Source of the DNA: Protonemura montana
Lineage: Eukaryota; Arthropoda; Insecta; Plecoptera; Nemouridae
Reading direction: 5' to 3'
Assembly: GCA_947568835.1 (NCBI GenBank)
Contig: OX387607.1
Coordinates: forward strand, 6,705,201 to 6,769,200
DNA length: 64,000 nt
Shown in pieces: positions 53,988-64,000 of this stretch (positions are counted from its first letter, which is position 1; every line of letters begins with the position of its first letter). A program made the translations under genes and the position numbers. A model generated the notes under the pieces. That model saw nothing but the letters and a program-made list of their open reading frames with translations. It was not told the DNA's origin and did no database searches.

Positions 53988-56784
53988 ATGGTTCACGTGA
54001 GCACTGTCCGACCCCTAAGTCCCGAGCTGCAAACGATTGCTCGCAAGGAACTCAACGAAGACTGCACCAGAACTTCCGAAGATGTGGAGCATCTCAAGAA
54101 ATGGCTGAAGAAGCAGCCGCATCTCAACGCTCGTACCGACGACCAGTGGCTGATCACCTTCCTGCGTGGCTGCAAGTTTAGCTTGGAACGAACCAAGGAG
54201 AAACTGGACACATATTACACCATGCGAACAATGCTACCAGAGTTCTTTAGCAACCGTGACCCAATGTTGCCTGAGATACAGGAAATTCTCAAATTGGGGT
54301 AAGAATGCTGCTTCATCTCAAGACAGTGGAGCATTTAAAAGTTCAAGTTCCAGAATCCAAGAATCAAGTCAGATCCAAGAGTCAAAAACCTGTGTTGCTG
54401 ATTTTAAACTCTCTCTGTATTTCAGAAACCTGGTCGGGCTGGCGAATCTAGACGATGAAGGCCGTCGCGTGTTCCTCTTGAGAGTTGGAGTGGCCGACCC
54501 CAGCAAGATAAAAATTGTTGACATCATGAAGGTAATTAGATAATAGTATTTAGACTGTTGATTAGATGCCAGGCACATGCAAGGGTGGAACCATAATGGC
54601 CTGGGCCCCAACTAAAAACTGTTGGTTCAATATGACTGTTATTTTGTAAAATTTTATTTTTGAAAACCTGTTAATTTGCTAGAAAATTATATTGACTTTG
54701 AAATTTCTTTTGGAATGGTGACCTGCCAACAAACCCTCTGCTGCCAGGTTTTGCCTCCAAGATCCATTTGGCTATTATATTTCAACATTTTGCAAAAGAT
54801 CTACTCTACTTGTACTCTACTCTGTTATGTCATGTCTGACAACCCCCCCCCCCCCCCCTCCCTTATTTTTCTTTTTGGTTTCACTTAATGTGGTACTTTG
54901 CACATGCCTTTCTTAAAGCCTCAACTCTATTTTCACTTTATCGATGAGAATTGTCAGACAAATGTTCTAAATCCATATACAACTTGAGATATGGGGCTGA
55001 TGGTCATCAATAATTTTGGCAATGAAACTAACACGGCTGCATTTTAGTGAGAAGTCGGGACAAACCTTACCCAGCTTTGAAAGCTGGGATTTAGTAATTA
55101 ATTCAGATTAAATACAAAAACTAGGAACACCATAGAAACACACACAGGTTACATTAAAAACGTTTAAAAAATGAAGGGATTGTAACATCTGCAGGTGAAC
55201 TTCATGATTATGGATATCATGCTTCACGAAGATGATAACATCATTGTTGGCGGTGGAATAGGCATGATCGACATGAAGAAAATGACCTTGGCACACATGA
55301 CACAGATGACTCCAGGTCTGGCAAAGAAGATGGTCAAATGCCTACAGGTAAAATATATTTTCAATCATTTATAAATTTACTGACTTTTCTCACCCCAAAA
55401 ACAAAATAACTCCCAAATATTTCACATAATCTACAAAAGATTATTTTGTGCAATAAACATAACCAAGCTCAACTTTCTTAATTTTTAATAAATTTAGGGA
55501 TGTAAGAATGACCTTTTGTTAACAGGAAGGCTACCCAATGCGACCCAAAGGCTACAATTACGTCAATCTTCCTGGCGCTTACGAGGCTATTTTCAATTTG
55601 ATGAAATCATTCATGAGAGAGAAACTGAAAAAATGGGTAAGACATTGAAAATCGGCTGAGTCAAGAGAATAGCTGCATTTTAATTGGTGTCAATGTGCAA
55701 GCCAAACTAATTAAATGTGCTAAATAATTAAATTGATGTTGCTTGTCTAATGGCTAATTAAATAGCAAATTTGATTTGTCAATCAACTAATTGGCATAAT
55801 ATGAATTTGGTGATACATTTACACAAACAACCTCCCAAGTGTTTCCATTATGTTTTTCTGGCAGCTTCGCAACCATAACGATATGGAATCGTTGTACGAG
55901 CAAATCCCCAAGCGCATGCTACCAGCAGAATACGGTGGGGACAGCGGGTCAATGGACCAACTTACAGGTGAGAGCCATAAACAATCATCCGTTAGTCCAC
56001 TAAGCCGCTCCTCTATTTTCTATCTACAGAATTTTGTGTAACAGAAAACTTGCTTTCATTGCGGTACCAAGATATTATTTCCGAATTTAAAATGTCTGAT
56101 TCATTTGGTACTTTATTATTTTGTTTAGAAAACGTCAACCCAGTACTCAAGTAGGAAATCAAATAGAAATTTAGTAGTAGTTCAGTATTGTCTTTTGCTA
56201 CCTTGATGATCCTGTTGGAAACAGAAATGCATTCATTCTTTTAAACCTTCAAGCCTTGATTGTATTTTATTATTATGAACACTACTACCGTCTCAAAAAC
56301 TGATGCCCAAACGAGGACTTGAACCCCGATCGCCACCTGTCGTGGGTGTTGCTCTAACCCATTGAGCTACTTGGACACATGCCTTTTGAAACAATTTTAG
56401 TGTATTTGATGAGAACGACGGATCTCCAAGGAGTAGAACCAAGAGTCTGTGAGTACTCACAGTCACTCTGATTCTAGTGACGCTATACCACGTCACAACC
56501 ATTCAATCTCGAGTAACTCCATTTTGACGTTGGATGCAAGTTATTTATTTGTAGTCTTATTTAAATTGCAAATGCTTGCAATGAGCATTAGCTAAATGCA
56601 ATGCATTACCTAAAACAATGTTTCCTTTGCAGCATTTTGGAAGGCCAAGGTCGAGAGCTACCGGGATTGGTTCTTGGAGGATGAAAAACACAAGACCAAC
56701 GAGAAGAAGCGGCCAGGAAAACCAAAGACTCAACAAGAACTGTTTGGACTTGAAGGTTCCTTCAGGCAGCTTAACCTTGACTGA
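53988..56784 (+). CDS. CRAL-TRIO lipid-transfer protein, alpha-tocopherol transfer protein-like
   Basis: Exons 53988-54298, 54426-54531, 55195-55347, 55526-55636, 55865-55967 and 56633-56784 join in phase to 311 aa, the normal size for insect alpha-TTP-like proteins. The N-terminal CRAL-TRIO-N helical domain includes DDQWLITFLRGCKFSLE. The lipid-binding SEC14-like domain includes GMIDMKKMTL, RPKGYNYVNLP, AIFNLMKSF and the C-terminal LPAEYGG. The family binds small hydrophobic ligands such as tocopherols, retinoids or phosphoinositides in the cytosol. Insect genomes hold many paralogues, so the ligand cannot be assigned. A mixed-charge tail follows the domain. Confidence 0.94.
54843..54858. 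repeat. Poly(C) homopolymer run
   Basis: Sixteen consecutive C residues, then TCCC, in intron 2 of the CRAL-TRIO gene. The length in the assembly may not be reliable. Confidence 0.85.
56264..56401 (-). mobile_element. tRNA-derived SINE, copy 2
   Basis: The minus strand carries an intact A box TAGCTCAATGGGT (56369-56357) and a B box GGTTCAAGTCC (56325-56315). It looks like a tRNA but lacks a perfect acceptor stem. It aligns with copy 1 at 47.8 kb, including the outer CGTCTCAAAAA block and the TTATTATTAT tail. It lies in intron 5 of the CRAL-TRIO gene. Confidence 0.85.
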
Positions 56785-57726
56785 TTACTGTCACGTGACA
56801 GGAATGTTTACCAAATAGTATTTATTATTTTGCTAAGTGTAAGATTTCATCTTGTTTTAAAGCTTTAGGCATACATCTGGACTTCTAGAATGTGAAGTGT
56901 TCTGAGTAATCATGTTTTCATCATTTGCCCTGTTCAGAAATTATTGATTGAAACGCAGTTTAATATTTCATCCGTTGAAGTTGTCAAGAAACCTTTTTGA
57001 TTGATTATTTTCTATTTAGGAAAAAGGAAAAGCTGGGTTACCATACATCCCAGTTTTTCTACGGCGGTCTTAGTTTCCTCCAGTCAGGTACTTGTCAGTG
57101 TGTCCCAAGAGGCACCATCCGGGATGCCTAAATATCCCGGTTTCAATTCTTACAGATTTCTTAGCGTATTTCCTGTTCAAAACAGGTGTATAAGACTAAT
57201 ATAATTGGTGAGAAAAATGTATGATGTTGTCCTGCGCCGTTGGAGCCGAGTATTTCATTGGTCGGTATACTAACCTAAAAAATCAGCCCATTTACACTTC
57301 CTAGTTACGGCACTTCAAAAGCTTAAAGTCACATTTCTCTTGCGACTTCTTCTGCTTGAAAATATCTAAATTCCTATATCAGATCATTTGGTAGGCTATG
57401 TTCCTACGCCTATGCTTTACATTCACACATAGGTATTGAAGATCTGAAATTAGTGAATACTTTTGAAAAATTTGCCGTTGCAAGATGAGTTTTTGGTATG
57501 TATCAACTGTAAATTCGTACCTTGAAGACTACTTAAATGTTGGGTTAAAAAAAACAGTGGATCTCCATTGTCAAGAAGATTAATTCTATATTCTCTTAGA
57601 ACTTGAGAAGTCAAAATTCAACAAAAATCCTTTGCAAATTGTAATTTTTCTCTTTTTAGATGCATGGTAATCAAAACATTATCTGGCAAGCTTATGTTAA
57701 GTAGGTGCCTTGAGCAAAAAGGTCTG

Positions 57727-57732
57727 AATAAA
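57727..57732 (+). terminator. Poly(A) signal AATAAA of the CRAL-TRIO gene
   Basis: AATAAA 943 nt after the stop codon, in an AT-rich 3' UTR. It is the first canonical hexamer found downstream; an earlier variant signal might be used instead. Confidence 0.4.
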
Positions 57733-58079
57733 AAATATATTATAGTTATCAAATTTTTCATTCAACACATACTTACTTTTGCTTCATTTATGTTACCATA
57801 ATAATTTTCATTGCAGAAATCTTATGATGCACTTTGCTGGCTGACTATTTGATTTGAGTATCTGTGACATGAGTTTTGCTGGTATAAGCATGCAAAAATA
57901 ACCGTAATTACCTACTTACCTAAGTACTTACCAATCCATCTAGTAATTCTCAAATTTCTGGCCTGTGTTTAGCAAAATGTATGCTAATTTTGTTCAGTTT
58001 TGTCAATAGTCGGTTCTCGTGTCATTACCGAAGATAAGCAACAATCCGCTGAGTCAAGTATTAAATGGGTGACCATAAT

Positions 58080-58768
58080 ACACACAACCAGTGCTTGGGA
58101 GAGAGGTTGGAGGGATGTAACTGGTGTACTACGCGCACATCCACTCGCATATGCAGTATGGAGTCGTACTATGGGGTCATAAGGCAGCGGTTAAAACAAT
58201 TGTTCACGTTACAAAAAAGAGCAGTGTGCATACTGGTAGGGGCTAGCTCCAACCCGTGCGCAGAGGTATTTTACAAGGATAACTGCAAGCTGCTTTTTAG
58301 GAAATTAAACATTTTAATTATTTACAGTTTATATATTTTTAACTGTGTTTTATATGCTATGAACGAGGTGGAGCAGGAAGGCGAAGATTTTAACTCTAAA
58401 ACAGAAAACTCTCCGAAGTGGGCAGAAAAGAAAGATTTTTATAGAAATTACCAGCCGCTCTGAAAATAAATAAGGGTTCTAGCTATACGGTGTTTTTAAA
58501 AAAGTGGTTTATTAACAAATGTTTTTACTTTTTATAGCATCAACGAGTTTTTAAATAATGATGGCAATGAATGAAGGATTACTCTCAAAAACAAAGTCAA
58601 ACAGTACCTAACTGAATAATGTTTTTATTCCACTGACCAGTTTTTTAATATTTAGCATTATTTATTAATATTAAATGTATCTGTATAGTAGGCTAGAAAA
58701 ATGACTGTCGTAATATCGTGTATTTGATCAAGCTATAGACAATAAACAGTATTATTATTATTATTATT
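58080..58768 (+). mobile_element. Degenerate LINE 3' remnant ending in (ATT)n
   Basis: Broken frames encode an RT C-terminal region: LFTLQKRAVCILVGA, then VFYKDNCKLLF. Nearby, in another frame, YAVWSRTMGS corresponds to the YG..(L)WG block. The copy extends through AATAAACAG to an ATT microsatellite (about 58749-58768), the type of simple-repeat 3' end common in CR1-like LINEs. Confidence 0.75.
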
Positions 58769-59140
58769 AAGTAAGTATATCTTTACTCGACTTGCGTATC
58801 ACTCTCTCGACAGCATGGATTGGTGTAGGAATCCTGTTGTTCGTATTTTATTGTCCTACGAAAGGGATGTTAAGCTGGCAATTCCCTTGGTACCCTTCAA
58901 CATGCGGTACCCGTCTTCCCCCCTGCGTTCTAGGAAGGTTAAGTTCACCAAAACTGCAGGGCCTCGTATTCAAAACAGTGCGTCGATACACCCGGAAAAT
59001 AAAATAATCAGTTTGGCTGTTACCTATATAAAGGCACAGCGAGTATAGACCTACTTTAGAGGCTTTATCGCATCTAACTTATCGGAATCACACCCTTTTT
59101 TCGAGGGGCACTTTTTTGGAATGCCTGATATTCAAAAAGG

Positions 59141-59168
59141 GTAAGGAATAAGGAGTAAGGAATAAGGA
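59141..59168. repeat. Tandem duplication of a 14-mer
   Basis: GTAAGGAATAAGGA occurs twice head to tail without mismatch. It is probably replication slippage. Confidence 0.85.
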
Positions 59169-62100
59169 GGATCTGTGAGAGATACAGGCTTTAATATTAT
59201 CTCGTGAAGGAATGACATTGGTTTGTAACTACGATTCAAGGGCCCATTTGCTCACAAAGCAATTGATTATGTGATGTGGTAAATATTTGAGATTGATTTT
59301 AAAAAGCCACACCAGATTTATATATTATTTGCCCATTAATTTCTGTAATTTTAACTGAAAGGTGTTAGAAGGAAGTATCGATTAATCAAACAATTTATTT
59401 TGTTCATTGCATATAATTATTTATTTTACACATGCATGCAACACTGTTCGAATGATCTGAAAAAATCACTGCAATGACTTTTTTTACATCACCGTAATAT
59501 ACCTAAATATTTCTCGTCGAATAATCTTTAACATACACTTTTCAAAATCGTATTACGCGAGTTACTGACAAACTAGCATGCACTCACAGAACAAGTGTCG
59601 ATCATTTCCTAGATTTTGCTTTTGCTAATTTTAGTTTTCCACTAAAAGCTTGACATGTACCTACTGGAAAACTGACCTGTTGTGATGGAGCTGGTAGTTT
59701 GTCAAAATTTACTAGAAAGATTCTACGTCTTTACAAATGTACATCACAATAATATTATCATATTATGTTTATAACACATTATGAGATCTCCTCTTTAAGG
59801 TATAACCAGTGGTATGACCATCCATTTCCTTTTCGATTTTCTATAATATCATTTTATACAAGGCATATATTAATAATATCTCTACTTCATTATTTTCAGA
59901 ATGTTTATTTCATACAAATTTGACAAAATTTAAATTAAGTATGAATTTGACTCGACAGAAAATAAAATTGTAACTGTCAGTACTGTCATGTCTATTAATA
60001 ATTCGAATAGTTCTTACTCTAGCGCTTGCATAGGTACACAGACATCATAACGGTAGATAAAATTAACTTTTTATTGAGAATTTTGGACACATCAAATTGG
60101 AAATAGTTAGATGAAAACATATCGTTTTGAAACAAAAGAATGAAGCAACCGATGCACAACTTAGAATGCATTTACTCGTTTTAACTTTGGGTGAAGGCAC
60201 TGATCCCCTACTGTTGCATTGTAACTTATCATTTAATCAGACATACAAGAAGATAAGTATATCAAATAATCTCTTCCCTCCTGTCATGTATAATTAATTC
60301 CATTCCCTGACCAAATCCTACAATCTACCTTTTTTTGTATCCTGCTTTTCATATTTACCGCCGTTCTCAGCAAAAATCTATAATCCCGGTTGACCGACTT
60401 AAAATACAAATTTACGGCACGTTTCCACATTTTGGAGCTGTGAAGATCACTGTATATCTATTTTTGGAATTTTTTTCAAAGTTGTTGTAGTTTACTATCG
60501 GTATATTTCCTTTAATGGTAGCTAAGTATTTCCAGCAGAGACTGCTAATACGTCAACCAGTTCATTCATTCATAGTAAACGTTCATTCATAGTAAACTAT
60601 GTTGTGGGAAAACTAATGCGGGCCAGTGAAACACCAACCATGAATACAATATATTTACTTTGCTTATACTCAGATCCGAGCTCAAGTATTTGCCTAAAAA
60701 TCTCGGCGAGACATCTTATCGAGCTTATCGAACAATCAATTTCATTTGGAATTGCTCAATTCCTTCTGCTATCTCTTCTCAAGTAGTAATTTATTCATTA
60801 AGTACAAATGAACAATGATGATAAAAGTTTAATCAATTTACTATATGTTCACCATTTTTAGATTGAATACAACATTTTAGACCCTCTTTCAGAAGCATTT
60901 GGCATTAGGTACCTTTACATTACACGTAATTATTATTAAGATAGACAAGAAGGAGAAACTTGCACTTGCATGCTTAAACCAAAGGAACTCGCTGCTGAAG
61001 AAATGAGCTCTGCGGTAATTTTTGAAAATTTTGGCTTTTAGCCAAGAGTAGAACCATATTCTTTGTTTAGACGCTAGCTCACAGCAAGACAGAAACATTC
61101 AGACGACTCCAAAAGGGGATAATAATAATTAAGGATAAGGATGATTACGTGCAAAGTAGAAAATCGTGCAGTGTGCACCTAAACTATTTGATATATCGCG
61201 AGATGATGCGAACACTTATAGGTTAATTAATATCACATCGGTTCTTATGCAGAGTTGAGAATGAAAGAGATCTAGACCCTAATGTTAGTTAGATAAAGTT
61301 TTTATTGTAATATTGCATGACCACTTATATTTTTGCGATCACTTCCTAAATCCTAGTGGAATGTATTACGAGTTAGCCATGTTTTAAGTCTCAGCCAGGA
61401 AAAGACTTGGGAAATAACCCTCTAAATAAGTAAATTCTAGTTTTTTTAACTCAATCTTAATTGTGTGTATTTTTAAAAGCGAACGCTTCATTTTCAATAT
61501 CAATTTTAGGAGTGGTTTCTCTTGCTTCTATTCTTTCTATAACGCCTAATGACTAGATTTAAAGCAATTTGCTCATAAATTTACCCATCCAATTAGTAAT
61601 TTATTACAAACAAGAGACGGTTTTCATTCTGGTAACTTGTATCACGTTGGCCTCACGATTATTAGGACTAGAAAAAGAAATTAACACACACCTCGATGTT
61701 TTTCCAACAATACACGATCACATCTACTATGAGAAAATTTGACAGAAAATAACAGACGATTATTTATATTATCTGCACGCATTAAATCACACACACAATT
61801 ATGCATTGGCAGGCAAAGAATATTTCCTGACTCCTAGCTGCCCTAAAAAGTAACTTGCTCAATCCCTAACTAATGAACTTATTCTACAATTGCTAGTTTG
61901 CCCTAGGTAGATATACCCATTTAGATATAAGGTTTACCTAAAAAATTATTATTTTATTTTACTTGCACCTGCTTGACTAACTTCTATCGTATTATCACTT
62001 TTATTATCTAATGACCTGGTTACGGGTCCTAAGAGTAGGTTGACTAGAATCGACTCTTTGAGGACTCCAAGTTATTTGGAGTCCGATAACGATAAAAAAT

Positions 62101-62760
62101 AACAGCAAGGAACTGAAATAATAAGGAACCTATAAATTACTGCAACTTAATTTTATTTTTTATATTGCAATGTCTGGCCAATGGGACTATAAATTTACGT
62201 AATGTAATACGATGACGCGTGTCACTTTTTGAAAAGACTCCGGTATTGATAAGTCAGTAAATGCTTACGGGGGTTCATGCGGAACTTGAAAATCGACATT
62301 AGAGCAAATCTTTTTTCATGGCTTTATTCTCACGTGTTGCTGAGTCACTAATAAAATACTCAAAAAATTATTTTGCAGGAAATTTGCGAGAAACTCGAAA
62401 AAAAAACTTTTTGTTGCCGCCTTTGGTTTTTCAAGAAGTAATAGAGTTGAGCGCTTCGTAATTTTTTATTAAATCTACAATACTAATCTTGAGAGAATAA
62501 CAAGTTTTCATTCATCTTACTCATCTAATTCCAAATAAAATTGGTGTTGTTAATATGGTTAAAATGAGTAAACAAACTCCGCCCGTGTTTAAACGCCGAA
62601 ATCTCACCAGTAAATACAACTTTGAAAGCAATAATCTGTTATTCTATACCCGAAAGCCCGATGATTCCAGAAATGTTAGTCTCATCTCGATCAGACAAAT
62701 ACTTTCAATGAAACCGAAGTCCGTATAAGTCGGCTTGTGGCGCTATATTATGTATGGTAG

Positions 62761-62807
62761 CTACCGACAGCGAGTCCGAGCGAGTCGCTCAGACGCGTTG
62801 TCGGTAG
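62761..62807. repeat. GC-rich nested inverted repeat
   Basis: Outer arms CTACCGACA (62761-62769) and TGTCGGTAG (62799-62807) enclose an inner palindrome GAGCGA-G-TCGCTC (62778-62790). It is a CG-rich island in otherwise AT-rich DNA. No gene is seen next to it. Confidence 0.65.
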
Positions 62808-64000
62808 ATCCACCTAACAGTGGAGTGGTGAGACCCATGAATCGCGTTAACTAATGTGATGATGAGAGCTGTAGGTGTTTGTAACTCAAAGGCACGGTCA
62901 ATTTTGTACCGCAGCAAAAGGATTTGCATAAATAATAGTCTTATAAGAAAACCGACATCAGCTACCATATTTTAAACGTTACACTCTGTTCTACATTTGA
63001 TCTCTTTGATCTCAAAGTTATCATTAGAGTAATTATTAACAACGATTTCCTCAGCGCCAGAAAAACCCGCAAACATATAAAAAATATGCAGTCTAATGAA
63101 CTGTAATTCAACTGCCTTAAATATCTTGTATATTATTATCTAGATACAAATAGTGACCTTGTTTTGGTCTTAAGATTATTTTTAGCTGCTCTTCGTGGTT
63201 GCAAGACTTTGAGTTCCGTCACCGGACTCATTAGGTAAATCGATAAATAAATCACAATGGAAACTAAAAAGTGTTTATGTACACTTAAATACTTATTTAT
63301 CACATTTACGATGATATCTATTGTCTACACGAGATCTTTAACACCCCCCACACCTAAACTGGACAGTATTACAAATTACAACACCGACTGCTTAATCAAG
63401 CAGCTAAGCTAATATTAGGAAGGACTGGTGCTCTTTTTAAATAGTATGTTTCTTGCTTTCTCAAATGCTTGGGTATAAACAATCTACCGCCAAATTATTT
63501 AATCGGACCATGAAATTGGGATGGCTCTGTCTCCTCCGAACTCTGAGATCGTATATTTTGATTTCATGAAATATTTGCTTGCTTTTTGCAAAAATTGACA
63601 AATTGATAATCTCAGTGACACTGCATTCAATAAATTTAATATTTTCAGTTCGGCTTTGTGTTAAGTATTTTTCGATTAAATAATGTATGCACGTCTTTTG
63701 TTTTCCGAGTATTGAGTTGGCAGAAAAACACCTATCTATACAAATTGCATGCAATAGTAACTCTATCGGTGTAGTATGCTTATGCTTATCATAATATATC
63801 AAAGTTTTACTAACTGAAATAAAATCATCATATGCTTGACTAGAGAATAATTGACTTCACATTTTTTCTGGAAAGCCAAATAAATAAATAAAGAGACAAA
63901 TAAGCAAAATAAGTTTTGAACTTTAGTAACTACTACTAGGTATTTAAATAAAATAACCATAAGTTTTGAAACCGCTAGGCTAAAATAAAAATTTACCTTG

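Larger units (their letters stand above)
58769..64000. other. Gene-poor AT-rich region at the window end
   Basis: No exon with a recognisable domain was found on either strand over more than 5 kb. Small features are a 14-bp tandem duplication (59141-59168) and a GC-rich nested inverted repeat (62761-62807). Open frames such as 63461-63802 (-) are short and lack protein-like features. Confidence 0.45.

Noticed and set aside
56290-56375. Genuine tRNA gene
   Set aside because: A and B boxes are present, but the acceptor stem does not pair properly and a second diverged copy with the same flanks exists at 47.9 kb, so it is a SINE.
63461-63802. 113-codon open frame on the minus strand
   Set aside because: No domain, AT-rich composition and no splice context. 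A frame of this length is not surprising in several kilobases of sequence.

Overview
This 64 kb window is nuclear DNA of an animal, most likely an insect or another arthropod. Genes are split into many short exons with GT-AG introns. The recognisable proteins are of animal type: a mub/PCBP poly(C)-binding protein, a CFP1 with the extended N-terminus I associate with insects, CCT zeta and a tocopherol-transfer-like CRAL-TRIO protein. Introns and spacers are AT-rich and carry LINE, SINE and hAT debris. I cannot fix the order or species from the sequence alone.

Layout. About 1-0.4 kb: possible 3' end of a LINE. 1.5-6.7 kb (+): triple-KH RNA-binding protein (mub/PCBP), 8 coding exons, 476 aa. 9.3-16.4 kb (-): a convergent gene for a 1409-aa low-complexity, scaffold-like protein with seven copies of an EGxFISLK-type motif; I do not recognise it. 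A second, distal first coding exon may lie at 18.6 kb. 19.2-36.6 kb (+): a divergent gene of 13 coding exons (1172 aa), also not recognised. Its third intron holds a complete non-autonomous hAT-like element (18-bp inverted repeats, perfect 8-bp target duplication) and a long 5'-truncated non-LTR retrotransposon whose 817-codon reading frame is still open. 40.1-45.0 kb (+): CXXC1/CFP1. 46.0-50.6 kb (+): CCT6, with one GC-AG intron, one SINE and one 130-bp foldback in its introns. 54.0-56.8 kb (+): CRAL-TRIO lipid-transfer protein. From 57.7 kb to the end I see no genes, only a LINE remnant, small repeats and a GC-rich nested inverted repeat.

All six genes were assembled by hand. In each, splice phases close at every junction and the reading frame is open from ATG to stop. 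Nothing links them into one pathway. CFP1 (chromatin), CCT6 (protein folding) and PCBP (RNA binding) are housekeeping-type genes that happen to be neighbours. I found no operon, CRISPR, toxin system or other previously undescribed system. The most novel material is the two unrecognised proteins, above all the repeated FISLK motif, and the well-delimited hAT element.
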